Of a DNA stretch of 64,000 nucleotides, positions 41,800 through 51,026 are shown in pieces. Origin of the DNA: Betaproteobacteria bacterium HGW-Betaproteobacteria-16 (GTDB lineage: Bacteria > Pseudomonadota > Gammaproteobacteria > Burkholderiales > Burkholderiaceae_C); assembly GCA_002840835.1 (NCBI GenBank), contig PHCQ01000021.1:1-64000 (forward strand), read 5' to 3'. Position numbers and translations under genes: made by a program. Position 1 is the first letter of the stretch. Every line of letters starts with the position of its first letter. Below the pieces are notes generated by a model that was not told the DNA's origin, ran no database searches, and was given only the letters and a program-made list of their open reading frames with translations.

Positions 41800-42884
41800 T
41801 TGGCGCCCAACGCCAGCGCTCGCTCGCGGCTGTCCTTGAGTGCCATCGGATCGTCGGCCTGTTTCGTTGGCCAACCCTGCAAGTGCCGCTCGGTCAGATC
41901 GGCCAGCGCGCGGATCCAGTCGGGGCTGTCGTTGAGGCAGTCGATGTAGTGGAACTGTTCACCACCCGCGTGCAGAAAGGCTTCGCGGGCTTCCATGCGG
42001 ATCTCTTCCAGCGTTTCCAGGCAGTCGCTGGTGAAACCCGGGCAGATCACATCCACCGTTTTGACGCCTTGTTTGCCCATGGCGATCAGTGTGGGCTCGG
42101 TGTAGGGCTCCAGCCACTTGGCTTTGCCAAAGCGCGACTGGAACGTGAGTTTGTAGCGGTCCTTGGGCAGGCCCAGCCGTTCGGCCAGCAGGCGCGCCGT
42201 CTTGTGGCACTCACAGTGGTAGGGGTCGCCCAGTGTCAGGGTGCGCTCGGGCACGCCATGAAAGCTCATGACGAGCTGCTCGGCCTGGCCGTGGTGCATC
42301 CAGTGCGCCCGCACCCGCTTGGCCAGCGCGTCGATGTAGCCGGGGTCGTCGTGATAACGGTTGACGAAGCGGAATTCGGGCAAGTGGCGGCGCTTCATGC
42401 CCCACTGGGCGGCCGCGTCGAACACGCTGGCGGTGGTGGTGCCGCTGTACTGCGGGTAGGCCGACAGGATGAGCACGCGCGTCATGCCCTCTGCCTTGAG
42501 TTCGTCCAGCACCGCCGGGATGGACGGGTTGCCGTAGCGCATGGCGTAGCGCACGCTGACCTGGTGGCCGCGTTCGCCCAGGTAGCCGCGCAGCAGGGTG
42601 GCCTGTTTTTCGGTCCACACCTTCAATGGCGAGCCTTCGGGCGTCCAGATGCTGGCGTATTTTGCTGCCGATTTTTTCGGGCGCAGGCGCAGGATGATGC
42701 CGTGCAGGATCAGCCACCAGATTGCTTTGGGGATCTCGACCACACGGTGGTCGCCCAGGAATTCGCTGAGGTACCGGCGCAGGGCAGGGGCGGTGGGTTC
42801 GTCGGGGGTGCCCAGGTTGCACAGCACGATGGCCGTTCGGGCGGCCTGGCCATGCGAGTAGGTGGGTTCGGGCTTGAATGGCAT
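41793..42884 (-). CDS. hemH: Ferrochelatase
   Basis: HemH inserts Fe2+ into protoporphyrin IX, the last step of protoheme synthesis, at the inner membrane. The 363-residue protein shows IVLCNLGTPDEPTAPALRRYLSEFLGD, LILSAYPQYSGTTTASVFDA, MSFHGVPERTLTLGDPYHCECHKTA with the conserved active-site His, and FQSRFGKAKWLEPYTEPTL. It ends with CPGFTSDCLETLEEI and a C-terminal tail. It is divergent from the HAD hydrolase, 19 bp away. Confidence 0.97.
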   Translation of the reverse strand: MPFKPEPTYSHGQAARTAIVLCNLGTPDEPTAPALRRYLSEFLGDHRVVEIPKAIWWLILHGIILRLRPKKSAAKYASIWTPEGSPLKVWTEKQATLLRGYLGERGHQVSVRYAMRYGNPSIPAVLDELKAEGMTRVLILSAYPQYSGTTTASVFDAAAQWGMKRRHLPEFRFVNRYHDDPGYIDALAKRVRAHWMHHGQAEQLVMSFHGVPERTLTLGDPYHCECHKTARLLAERLGLPKDRYKLTFQSRFGKAKWLEPYTEPTLIAMGKQGVKTVDVICPGFTSDCLETLEEIRMEAREAFLHAGGEQFHYIDCLNDSPDWIRALADLTERHLQGWPTKQADDPMALKDSRERALALGAKD

Positions 42885-42903
42885 GCGCTATTCTCGCTGA
42901 GCC

Positions 42904-43647
42904 ATGAAAACCCCTTTGTTTGCTTCCCGTCGCGCCGCCAAAGACGCCGGTCTGGACCTTGACCGCATCCGTGCGATCACGCTCGATCTGGACGACACGC
43001 TGTGGCCGATCTGGCCCACGATCGAACGCGCGGAAGCGGCCTTGCATGCCTGGCTGACCGAACATGCCCCCGCCACCGCCGCCTGGAGCGCCACGCCAGG
43101 CGTGATCCGCTCGGTGCGCAACCACATGGGAACCACCCGCCCGGATCTGGCGCACGACATGAGCGCGCTGCGGCTGGAGTCCATTCGCCTGATGTTGCAG
43201 TGCGCAGGAGATGACACGGCGCTGGCGGAAGCCGCGTTCGAAGTCTTTTTTGCCGAGCGCCAGCGGGTGGAGCTGTATGAAGATGCCTTGCCGGCGCTGG
43301 AGTGGCTCGCCAGCCGTTTTCCGGTGGTGGCGGTGTCCAACGGCAATGCCGATGTGCACCGCGTCGGGCTGGGGGCACATTTCCGGGCGGCTTTCAGTGC
43401 GCGTGAGTTTGGGGTGGGCAAGCCGGATGCGCGGATCTTTCTTGCAGCCGCTGAGGCCGCCGGTGTTGACGCTTCAGAAGTGCTGCATGTGGGCGACGAT
43501 CCGCACCTCGACGGCGTGGGTGCCTTGCAGGCGGGCATGCAGATGGCCTGGCTCAATCGCGAAGGGCAGCCCTGGAGCCATGCGCCGCTGCAACCGCACC
43601 TGACGGTGGAGGATCTGGCGACGTTGTGCCTTGCGCTGGGCAAGTAA
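42904..43647 (+). CDS. HAD-superfamily hydrolase
   Basis: The catalytic DxD motif is in ITLDLDDTLW (Asp28 and Asp30). Motif II is VVAVSNGNAD and the last acidic motif is EVLHVGDDPHLDGVGALQAGM. Motif III lies in VGKPDARIF. The 247-residue length and cap insertion resemble the small-phosphatase HAD-IA branch (YjjG/GPH-like). The substrate is unknown. Confidence 0.92.
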   Translation: MKTPLFASRRAAKDAGLDLDRIRAITLDLDDTLWPIWPTIERAEAALHAWLTEHAPATAAWSATPGVIRSVRNHMGTTRPDLAHDMSALRLESIRLMLQCAGDDTALAEAAFEVFFAERQRVELYEDALPALEWLASRFPVVAVSNGNADVHRVGLGAHFRAAFSAREFGVGKPDARIFLAAAEAAGVDASEVLHVGDDPHLDGVGALQAGMQMAWLNREGQPWSHAPLQPHLTVEDLATLCLALGK

Positions 43648-43678
43648 AGCGGCAGCCTGCCCGGTCTTCACCTGAACC

Positions 43679-44344
43679 ATGAGCCTGACGATCTACGGCA
43701 TCGCCGCCTCTCGCGCCAGCCGGCCCCTCTGGGCTGCCACCGAACTCGGATTGCGTTTCAAGCACGTGACCACGCCCTACGCCGGTGGCGCAACGCGCAC
43801 GCCCGCGTTCCTGGCGATCAATGCCAACGGCCACATTCCGGTGGTGGTGGACCAGCGCTCACCCGAAGAGGGCGGAGAAACCGTGGTGTGGGAAAGCATG
43901 GCCTGCACGCTCTACCTGGCCCGTCACCATGGACAGCCCGACGGGGTGAGCATCACCCCAGCCAGCGCCAGGGAAGACGCCGAAGCGCTGCGCTGGAGCT
44001 TCTGGGCCGTGACCGAGGCAGAAGCCGATGCGCTGACGGTGTTGATGCACCGGATGGCCATGCCCGCCGAGCGCCGCAAGCCCGAACTGGCCGCAGCGGC
44101 CGAACGCCGGCTCGCCGTGCCGTTCAAGGTCATCGAGCAGCACCTGCAGCGTCAGCATGATCAAGGGCAAGGCTACCTGGCAGCGCCACGCTTCACGGTG
44201 GCTGACGTGTGCGTGGCCAGCGTGCTGAACTGGGCGCGTCCAGCACGCTGCCTGTTGGCGGCCCATCCGTTCACCCGCGCGTGGCTGATGCGGTGCGTGC
44301 ACCGACCGGCCTACCGGGTGACCCATGCGCTGGGCGAAGCGTGA
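43679..44344 (+). CDS. Glutathione S-transferase family protein
   Basis: The N-terminal thioredoxin-like domain begins MSLTIYGIAASRASRPLWAATELGL and carries NANGHIPVVVD and VWESMACTLYLARH, the last being the typical glutathione-contacting ES motif. The C-terminal helical domain contains YLAAPRFTVADVCVASVLNWAR, the conserved N-capping box region. The length is 221 residues. The ATG lies 31 bp after the HAD gene on the same strand. Confidence 0.9.
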   Translation: MSLTIYGIAASRASRPLWAATELGLRFKHVTTPYAGGATRTPAFLAINANGHIPVVVDQRSPEEGGETVVWESMACTLYLARHHGQPDGVSITPASAREDAEALRWSFWAVTEAEADALTVLMHRMAMPAERRKPELAAAAERRLAVPFKVIEQHLQRQHDQGQGYLAAPRFTVADVCVASVLNWARPARCLLAAHPFTRAWLMRCVHRPAYRVTHALGEA

Positions 44345-44578
44345 CCCTGTGTGCGGCGAGGGCAGTAGGGGCGCCAGTGGTGCCTGCCCGGCCCTGCGCC
44401 AGGCGGGTCCATTTGCGCTCTGCGTGGATCAAAACGTATAGTCAGTGAGTTCAACCCGGCTACTGGTGGTTGAGCGGCTGGTCATCAGGTTTGCAGCAGC
44501 GTTCGGTCTTTTCAGGTTTGTCGGGTTCTCAAGGACCGCACGCGGCCGCATTCACCCCAACCTGGAGGACAGACACCC

Positions 44579-45628
44579 ATGCACAACCCGATTCACCTGA
44601 CCTTGTCCGCGATCACGGCGCTGCTGATGCTGGCCGCCTGTGGCAAGACCGAGGACAAGGCGCAGCCCGCACCTGCGGCCGAGGTGGCGGCCGAGCAAGC
44701 CTGCGGCAAGGTGACGGTGGCGAACATGGGCTGGGAGTCTGCTGAAGTGCTGGCCCACGTGGACCGGTTCGTGCTGACGCATGCCTATGGATGCGAAGTG
44801 GAACTGGTGCCGGGCGACACCATGCCCACGTTCAACAGCATGATGGAAACCGGCGAGCCCGACGTGGCGCCCGAAGGCTGGATCAATGCCGCCCGGCAAC
44901 CCCTGACGGCGGCCATGGAGGATGGGCGGCTGTATTTTGGCGCCAGGGCTTTGCTGGACGGTGGTGTGGAAGGTTGGTGGATACCGAAGTACGTGGCTGA
45001 CGCGTACCCCGAGATCAAGACGATTGATGATGCGCTGAAGCACCCCGACCTGTTCCCCTTTGCCACAGACCCCAAGCGAGGGGCTGTTCACAACTGTCCC
45101 GCGGGCTGGCACTGCCGCGTTCCCACGGAGCAGGCGTTCAAGGCCTGGGGAGCTGCCGACAGGGGTTTTGAGTTGGTCGATGTGGCCTCGGCCAGCGATC
45201 TTGACGATTCAATTGCCAGGGCCTTTGAGAGCAAGACCGGCTGGCTGGGCTACTACTGGGCACCCACGTCGGTGCTTGGCCGTTACGAGATGGTCAAGCT
45301 CGAAGCCGGCGTGCCGCACGATCAGGATGCCTGGGAGACGTGCAATGCCGTTGCAGAGTGTGAGAACCCGGTGAAAAACGACTGGGCGCAAGCAGAGGTG
45401 TTCACCGTGATGGCGGACCGCTTCTACAAGGAAGACGGTCCTGCGGTGCGGTACCTGGAAGTGCGCGGCTGGGACAACCGCACGGTGAATGCTTTGCTGG
45501 CCTGGAAGCGGGAGCACGATGCCTCAGGTGAAGAGGCTGCGATTCACTTCCTGAAAACCCGGCCGGACGTGTGGAATGCGTGGGTCACCCACGCGGTGGC
45601 CGAGAAGCTGAAGGCCGCACTAGGATGA
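44579..45628 (+). CDS. Glycine betaine/choline-type substrate-binding lipoprotein (OpuAC family), orphan
   Basis: A lipobox (LLMLAACGK) marks this 349-residue protein as a lipoprotein. The mature domain is OpuAC/ProX-like: KVTVANMGWESAEVLAHVDRFVL, the VELVPGDTMPTFNSMMETGEPDVAPEGW segment, and WLGYYWAPTSVLGRYEMVKLE with aromatic residues suited to binding quaternary amines. No partner permease or ATPase gene is adjacent: the next gene is on the other strand. It may serve a transporter elsewhere. The 234-bp region upstream holds no recognised gene. Confidence 0.88.
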   Translation: MHNPIHLTLSAITALLMLAACGKTEDKAQPAPAAEVAAEQACGKVTVANMGWESAEVLAHVDRFVLTHAYGCEVELVPGDTMPTFNSMMETGEPDVAPEGWINAARQPLTAAMEDGRLYFGARALLDGGVEGWWIPKYVADAYPEIKTIDDALKHPDLFPFATDPKRGAVHNCPAGWHCRVPTEQAFKAWGAADRGFELVDVASASDLDDSIARAFESKTGWLGYYWAPTSVLGRYEMVKLEAGVPHDQDAWETCNAVAECENPVKNDWAQAEVFTVMADRFYKEDGPAVRYLEVRGWDNRTVNALLAWKREHDASGEEAAIHFLKTRPDVWNAWVTHAVAEKLKAALG

Positions 45629-45664
45629 GTGCGCGGCATGAGGCCGCGCCTCAATGCCGGCGCC

Positions 45665-46120
45665 TTACCAGCCCCAGAGCAGGCCCTTGGCGATCCAGCC
45701 GTTCGGTGCGCCTGCGCGTTCGACGCGAACCCAACGGCCACGCTTCTCACGCGTGCGAACGACCTCGCCATAGACGGCCTTGCCAACAATGCGGTAGTTG
45801 GTGCCAGGGCCGCTGCGCACATTGGCGGTGGGCCGCTTCACGATATGGTGGGGGGCGCTGCTGGTGAGCGAGCCGGCCACCCAGCCGGAGTCGCCTTCAA
45901 AGTCCTTCACTTGCAGCCATTTGTTCTGCCGTTTGACGACTTGCAGTGGGTAGCCCTTCTTGAGCTCCCACAAAATATCGTTGTGGGTTCCGGGCCCCGA
46001 GCGCATGTTCAGCGTGCTGCCCCTGACGCTCACCATGTTCTGTGCCATGGCGCTGGAAAGGGTGGCCAGGCAAAGGCTGGCGGCGATCACGAAATGGCGT
46101 GCGGTGGGTGCTCCAAGCAT
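45665..46120 (-). CDS. Exported bacterial SH3-domain protein
   Basis: A signal peptide (FVIAASLCLATLSSAMAQ) is followed by two bacterial SH3-type repeats. Repeat one is VSVRGSTLNMRSGPGTHNDILWELKKGYPLQVV; repeat two is KRPTANVRSGPGTNYRIVGKAVYGEVV. Each carries the N-M/V-R-S-G-P-G-T core. Such proteins usually act at the cell wall. The ATG at 46120 is preceded by a GAGGAG ribosome site. The length is 151 residues. Confidence 0.9.
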   Translation of the reverse strand: MLGAPTARHFVIAASLCLATLSSAMAQNMVSVRGSTLNMRSGPGTHNDILWELKKGYPLQVVKRQNKWLQVKDFEGDSGWVAGSLTSSAPHHIVKRPTANVRSGPGTNYRIVGKAVYGEVVRTREKRGRWVRVERAGAPNGWIAKGLLWGW

Positions 46121-46298
46121 GCGTAAAAACTCCTCGTTCCAAGTTAAAAGTTGTGACTCGGGTCAGAAGGCTTGCGCGTCTGGAGGTTCCCGAGTCAGTG
46201 ACATTTTGGCAGGTGATTCGTTTCAAGCCCCATTCAGCCTGCCTCGATGGGCGCCAGAAGGTGCAAAAAACGTTTCGGGAGCCCGCCGTTGGCCGGTG

Positions 46299-47678
46299 TC
46301 AAAGCGCTTGTGCCGCAGCCATGCCGCTGCGCACAGCACCTTCCAGCGTGGCGGGGTAGGGGCCTTCAACGTAATCACCCGCTGCCCAGAGGCCGGGTGC
46401 GATGGACAGCGGTGGCCTTTGCAGTTCGGGTGTGCAGGCGAAGGTCGCCCGTTTTTCGACCACCGTTTGAATCGGCTGCAGCGAATCCAGGCCCAGTTGG
46501 CGGGCGGCTTGCTGCAAGACCCGCGACTGCAAGTTGGATCGATCGCCAACGCTGGCACTCACCACGAAGGCCAGCACGCCCTGGTGGTCGGGCTCGTTGG
46601 GCTGGAGCTGACCACGGTCGAACACAAACTGGGCCGGGGCGGTGTGTGCATCTGGCTCGGCCGGCAAAGCCAGCATGGGGCTAGACAGGCGCACACCTTC
46701 GGCCCAGGCATAGACAGTGGTGATGGCGGTGAAGTTCAGTGCCTGCGTGATGGAGGTCCATGATTCCAGTCGCCGCGCGACATCGCCGTGCATGGCACGG
46801 GCCTGGGCCTCGTCAGCGGTCCTGCGCATGGTCTGCGCCGCCGGTGTGGCCGCCGTCGCCCAGATGACCTGATCAAATCGCTCTTCGCTCAGCGCCCCTT
46901 GGTGCTCCATCTGCAGATCCCAGCCGTCAGACCCAGGGTGCAGCGCGATCACCCGGGTGCCTGCGTGCACACGCGCCGTTTGTGGGTGGTGCAGGCCGAG
47001 CCACCGCTGCGCTGTTTGCGGAAAAGCCATGGACAGGTCCACCCTTGGCAGCAGCAGGTTCGAGGCGGCCATGGAGCCATGGCCCTTGCTGAACAAGGCG
47101 TCACGCATGACACGCAGAAACACCTGTGCGCTGGACTGCGAGGCTGGCGTGTTCAGCGCCGAAACGCACAGGGGCTCGATCAGTTCGGCCATCACCCGAC
47201 GGGGCAGAGGTGCGCAGAGGTCACTGACCGTTTGTGAGGGCGGGCACTGGAAACCGGCCGCTCGCCAGGCCAGTGAGGTGCGCACCAGCGCCAGGCGATC
47301 TGACCAACTCCAGCCCCTGGCTGTGGCAATGGCGGCCAGGGCGTCCAGCGGGGCGGGCCAGCCCGCTGCCCAGCGCGGCGTCTGCAGACCTCGGCCGTCG
47401 GGGTAGGGCAAGGCCAGCGGCATCGCCCACAAGGCCTCAGCCAGGTTCATTCCCACACGTTCCATCAAGGCCAGGCTGTCGGTGTAGGCGCCGATCAGGA
47501 TGTGCTGGCCATTGTCCAGCGTCAGCGGCACGCCATCTGGCCGTTGTGCCGCCAGCGAACGCGCCCGCCCGCCCAGTGTGCGCGAAGCCTCGAACACGGT
47601 GACATCACTTTGACGCTCCGCAGCAGTGACGGCCGCAGCCATGCCGGCCCATCCTGCGCCCACGATGGCGACTTTCAA
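46299..47678 (-). CDS. hpnE: Hydroxysqualene dehydroxylase / squalene-associated FAD-dependent desaturase
   Basis: The protein begins with an FAD-binding Rossmann motif, VAIVGAGWAGMAAAVTAAERQSDVTVFEAS, followed by GGRARS. The C-terminal FAD motif reads LWAAGDYVEGPYPATLEGAVRSGMAAA. The 459-residue length fits HpnE, which converts hydroxysqualene to squalene. The start overlaps the stop of hpnD (ATGA), which supports the assignment. No shc (squalene-hopene cyclase) gene is in this window. Confidence 0.92.
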   Translation of the reverse strand: MKVAIVGAGWAGMAAAVTAAERQSDVTVFEASRTLGGRARSLAAQRPDGVPLTLDNGQHILIGAYTDSLALMERVGMNLAEALWAMPLALPYPDGRGLQTPRWAAGWPAPLDALAAIATARGWSWSDRLALVRTSLAWRAAGFQCPPSQTVSDLCAPLPRRVMAELIEPLCVSALNTPASQSSAQVFLRVMRDALFSKGHGSMAASNLLLPRVDLSMAFPQTAQRWLGLHHPQTARVHAGTRVIALHPGSDGWDLQMEHQGALSEERFDQVIWATAATPAAQTMRRTADEAQARAMHGDVARRLESWTSITQALNFTAITTVYAWAEGVRLSSPMLALPAEPDAHTAPAQFVFDRGQLQPNEPDHQGVLAFVVSASVGDRSNLQSRVLQQAARQLGLDSLQPIQTVVEKRATFACTPELQRPPLSIAPGLWAAGDYVEGPYPATLEGAVRSGMAAAQAL

Positions 47679-48541
47679 AGCCGACCCAGCGCCTGCACCC
47701 GCCAGGCCAGCCAGAACTTGCGCAGGGGCGTGAGGCTGACCCGCTGCGTCAGCACCAGCAGCGGCTCGCTGGCAATTTCCTTGAGCAGGGTGCGGTAAAT
47801 GCTGGCCATCATCAGGCCAGGTTTCTGCGGGCGGCGATCGGCTTCAGGCAGCAGGGCCAGGGCCTCGTCGTAGGTCTGTAGCGCACGCTCGCACTGGAAC
47901 TGCATGAGGGCGGTGAAGCGGCGCTCGAAATCGGCCGGGTCGGTGCCGGGTCCGGCGCTGCGTTTGAGCAGTTCGTGCGCCTTCACATCAAACCGCTGGA
48001 GTTCGTTGACCGGCAGGTAGATGCGCCCGCGTGCGGCGTCTTCGCCCACGTCGCGGATGATGTTGGTCAGCTGGAATGCCAGGCCCAGGCGGTGGGCGTA
48101 GGTCGTGGTCTGCTCCTGCGTCTGGCCAAAAATGCGGGCCGCCACCTCACCCACCACGCCGGCCACCAGATGGCAGTACTGCTGGAGATTGGCGAAATCC
48201 AGGTAGCGGTTTTGCTCCAGGTCCATCTGGCAGCCGTCGATCACGGCCAGCAAGTGCCTGGCCTCGATGCCGAACGTGGCGGTATGGGGCATCAGCGCCT
48301 GCATCACCGGGTGGTTGCGTTCGCCAGCGTAGGCCTGCGCCACCTCGCGGCGCCACCAGGCCAGTTTGGTCTGGGCCACGTCGGGGTCTCTGACCTCATC
48401 AACGACATCGTCCACCTCCCTGCAAAACGCGTAGAAGGCGGTGATGGCCGCACGCCGCTCCGGCGGGAGAAACAGGAACGCGTAATAGAAGCTGCTGCCC
48501 GAGGCGGCGGCTTTTTGCTGGACGTAGTCTTGTGGAGTCAT
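47675..48541 (-). CDS. hpnD: Presqualene diphosphate synthase
   Basis: HpnD joins two farnesyl diphosphates to presqualene diphosphate. The trans-isoprenyl synthase signatures are present: AFYAFCREVDDVVDE (first Asp-rich motif) and LTNIIRDVGEDAARGRIYLP (second). The N-terminus MTPQDYVQQKAAASGSSFYYAFLFLP is typical of HpnD. The length is 288 residues from the ATG at 48541. A short inverted repeat (GCCGGAA/TTCCGGC, about 48543-48559) lies directly in front of the start and could affect translation. No hpnC is present nearby. Confidence 0.93.
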   Translation of the reverse strand: MTPQDYVQQKAAASGSSFYYAFLFLPPERRAAITAFYAFCREVDDVVDEVRDPDVAQTKLAWWRREVAQAYAGERNHPVMQALMPHTATFGIEARHLLAVIDGCQMDLEQNRYLDFANLQQYCHLVAGVVGEVAARIFGQTQEQTTTYAHRLGLAFQLTNIIRDVGEDAARGRIYLPVNELQRFDVKAHELLKRSAGPGTDPADFERRFTALMQFQCERALQTYDEALALLPEADRRPQKPGLMMASIYRTLLKEIASEPLLVLTQRVSLTPLRKFWLAWRVQALGRL

Positions 48542-48713
48542 GAAGCCGGAATTTTTCCGGCAAGTGTACGCACCGGCGGCATGTGCCGGGCAGGCACGCC
48601 TTTGCCCTGAATGGTTGACCGTGGCGCGCAGGTGCTTGATGGTTGTCAAGCTCCGGGCAGGACCGCGGGCGTAGCATGGCCATGCAATCTTGCAATTTCC
48701 CACGAGACTCCCC

Positions 48714-49028
48714 ATGAACGATTCAAATCGTCGTATTTTTCTGATGCAGGTCGCCGCCGGCGGCTCGGTGCTGATGGCGGGCGCTGCCCACGCGCAAGCG
48801 GCCCCTCTGGTCGATGAAAAAAATGCCCAGGCCATGGCGCTGGGCTATGCCGCCGACAGCGCCAAGGTTGACGGCAAGAAGTACCCCAAGCATGCCGCCA
48901 CCCAGTTGTGCTCCAACTGCACGCTCTACACCGGCAAGGCTGGTGAAGCCAGCGGACCCTGCGGCATCTTCCCCGGCAAGCACGTGACCGCCAAGGGTTG
49001 GTGCAGTGCGTATGTGAAGAAGGCTTGA
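48714..49028 (+). CDS. High-potential iron-sulfur protein (HiPIP)
   Basis: The N-terminus has a twin-arginine signal (NRRIFLMQVAAGGSVLMAGAAHA) for export of the folded, cofactor-loaded protein. The mature ~80 residues hold the four cluster cysteines of HiPIPs: LCSNCTLYTG, GPCGIFPGK and GWCSAYV, in the C-x2-C-x(n)-C-x(n)-C order. HiPIPs are soluble periplasmic electron carriers. The length is 104. It is divergent from hpnD. Confidence 0.94.
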   Translation: MNDSNRRIFLMQVAAGGSVLMAGAAHAQAAPLVDEKNAQAMALGYAADSAKVDGKKYPKHAATQLCSNCTLYTGKAGEASGPCGIFPGKHVTAKGWCSAYVKKA

Positions 49029-49150
49029 TCTTCGTGCTTTGAAAATGCAAGCCCTACCAGTGGGCTGGCGCTGCGTTGCTTTCCCAATTCGGCGAGGGAG
49101 CGATCACCGACGGATGGCAGGTGGCGCAGCAGCAGTCCCCCGTGTGGGCC

Positions 49151-49579
49151 TTAGACAAGAGGCGAGTTGATCGCAACAAAGCCTGCGACGTTCAACGCTA
49201 CGGTGGCCCAGAACACCAGACGAAACGAAGCCTTGCTCGACTTGTGCCGCAACGACTGCTGGGCAACGATCGCTCCTGGCCAACCGCCTGCCAGGCCCAG
49301 CAAGAGCAGATTTCGCTCTGAAATTCGCCAGCCACCCGACACGGACGCCGACTTGTCGGCAGCGTATGCGCCAAAGCAGACGATGCTGGCAATGATGTAA
49401 GCCATCGCCATCCAGCCAGGAACGCCCCATGCGAAGGCAACAGCCAGGTACACGATGGCGAACGCAGGGATCGCGAACACGTTCGCGGTTCCCCATCGCG
49501 CAGAAGATTGGGGCTGCCTGGCCTTTGTGAGCCGGGCTGGCTTGGGAACTTTGGAAGGTCGTGGCCTTTCGGGTTTCAT
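49151..49579 (-). CDS. DUF1294 membrane protein
   Basis: Three to four hydrophobic segments are visible. They surround the DUF1294 signature YAADKSASVSGGWRISERNLLLLGLAGGWPGAIVAQQSLRHKSSKASFR (parts: AADKSASV, WRISERNLL, GGWPGAIVAQQ, RHKSSK). In many bacteria this domain is fused behind a cold-shock domain; here the N-terminal ~28 residues are only a basic Pro/Lys-rich tail. The function is unknown. The length is 142. Its start is only 29 bp after the end of the DUF2254 gene on the same strand. Confidence 0.85.
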   Translation of the reverse strand: MKPERPRPSKVPKPARLTKARQPQSSARWGTANVFAIPAFAIVYLAVAFAWGVPGWMAMAYIIASIVCFGAYAADKSASVSGGWRISERNLLLLGLAGGWPGAIVAQQSLRHKSSKASFRLVFWATVALNVAGFVAINSPLV

Positions 49580-49607
49580 TCGTGCTCACATCCTCCAACG
49601 CCAAAAC

Positions 49608-50912
49608 TCATGGATGAGCGCCTTCATTGCTTTTTGCCACCAGCCGTGCCAGGCGCTCAGCCTCCTCCCGCCACCGCGCCAGATCCACCGCATCCACGTC
49701 AGCCCGCTCCGCGCGCTCCACCGCGCGCTGCACCACCGCCAGGGCTTCGTTGGCCACCTCAGGTGGGGCGTTTTGTACCAGGGCCTCCAGGTGACGCACC
49801 AGCTGGTAGAGCACATCAAAGTGCTCCATGCAAAAGCGGGCAACGGGCTCAAAAGCAATCGCCACCAGCGGTGACAGCGGGGCCGGCAGGGCCGTGACGC
49901 GGTCGCAGACAGGCGCGTGCGGGTCGGGCGCGGTGGCCAGCGTGCGGATGAGCAGGCGTGTCTGGCTGCCGAGCACGGCGATGGCAGTACCGGGGTCGTT
50001 CACGGCAGGAGACAGCGCACGCTGGGCAATTTCGGCAAGCACGATGAGGCCGTAGCCGGCGTCCTGCTCGATCGTGCGTTCGGGGCCCACCAGGAAGGCA
50101 TCTCGCACTGCGTTGATCAGTGCCGTGTCCATGGTCACTTCCGCTTTGGCGGCGTCAAGCTTCAACCAGGCCACTGCGGCGCTGGGATGCACCAGATCGC
50201 CGGAGCGGGCGGCCACGTGCACCTGCATGCCGTGTTCTTCAGCCAGGCTCTGCAGCTTTTCCACGTCCACAAACTGCACGTGGCCGGTCTTTGTGGCGTG
50301 GACTGGTGTGGCGCCTTCGGGGGGGCCTTGCACGGCACGGGCACCGGACAGGGGGTAGCGCGCATGGTCGTGCAGGGCTTTCCATGCAGCGCCTTCCACG
50401 ATGGCGATGGTGTGTGCCACCTGGCCGATGCGGGAGAGCACGTCGATGTAGAGCATGAACGACACCACGACCCAGGCCAGAACGGCCAGTGAGCTGGCAA
50501 ACAGCACCATGTAGCCTGCCGGACCGTAGTCGCTCACACCCAGGGCCACCACGCCCACGATCGAAAAGATGAAGGCCGCCAGGAAGACCGCCACCGACTT
50601 CTGCGATTGCGGTTCGGCCACCACCAGACGGCGCGCTCGCGGTGTGCCGGCGCTGGCGGCCGACGCGTAGGCGCTGGCCAGCACAGACAGCGCGAAGGTG
50701 CTCACCACCAGCATGCTCGATGCCATGAGGTTGAGCAGGTCTTCCACGACCTCGTTGCGCACTTTGGGTAGCCAGTCGAGGGGAATCCACTGGTCGGCCA
50801 GCGCGGAAACAAAGGCCACTGCCACGGCGCCCGCGCTCCAGATGGCAGGGCGCCACCAGAGCGTCTGGTGCAGGCGATTCCACAGCAACTGTAGGCGGTC
50901 GAGGTCGGGCAT
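49608..50912 (-). CDS. DUF2254 membrane protein
   Basis: The 434-residue protein has four predicted membrane helices in its N-terminal half (AIWSAGAVAVAFVSALA, LLNLMASSMLVVSTFALSVLA, VAVFLAAFIFSIVGVVALG, MVLFASSLAVLAWVVVSFMLYI). A long soluble C-terminal half contains FLVGPERTIEQDAGYGLIVLAEIAQRALSPAVNDPGTA, the DUF2254 core signature. The family has no firm function. The next downstream gene is the DUF1294 gene. Confidence 0.88.
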   Translation of the reverse strand: MPDLDRLQLLWNRLHQTLWWRPAIWSAGAVAVAFVSALADQWIPLDWLPKVRNEVVEDLLNLMASSMLVVSTFALSVLASAYASAASAGTPRARRLVVAEPQSQKSVAVFLAAFIFSIVGVVALGVSDYGPAGYMVLFASSLAVLAWVVVSFMLYIDVLSRIGQVAHTIAIVEGAAWKALHDHARYPLSGARAVQGPPEGATPVHATKTGHVQFVDVEKLQSLAEEHGMQVHVAARSGDLVHPSAAVAWLKLDAAKAEVTMDTALINAVRDAFLVGPERTIEQDAGYGLIVLAEIAQRALSPAVNDPGTAIAVLGSQTRLLIRTLATAPDPHAPVCDRVTALPAPLSPLVAIAFEPVARFCMEHFDVLYQLVRHLEALVQNAPPEVANEALAVVQRAVERAERADVDAVDLARWREEAERLARLVAKSNEGAHP

Positions 50913-51026
50913 GAGCGGTGGGTCAGGGTGTCAGACTGGAAGCAGTCAGCCCCAGCCTACCTGAATTCGCCCAGCGGGCACTTACTCGCCGGCCAGAGGC
51001 GCGGGCGGCAGCGAAGCCCAGAGGTC

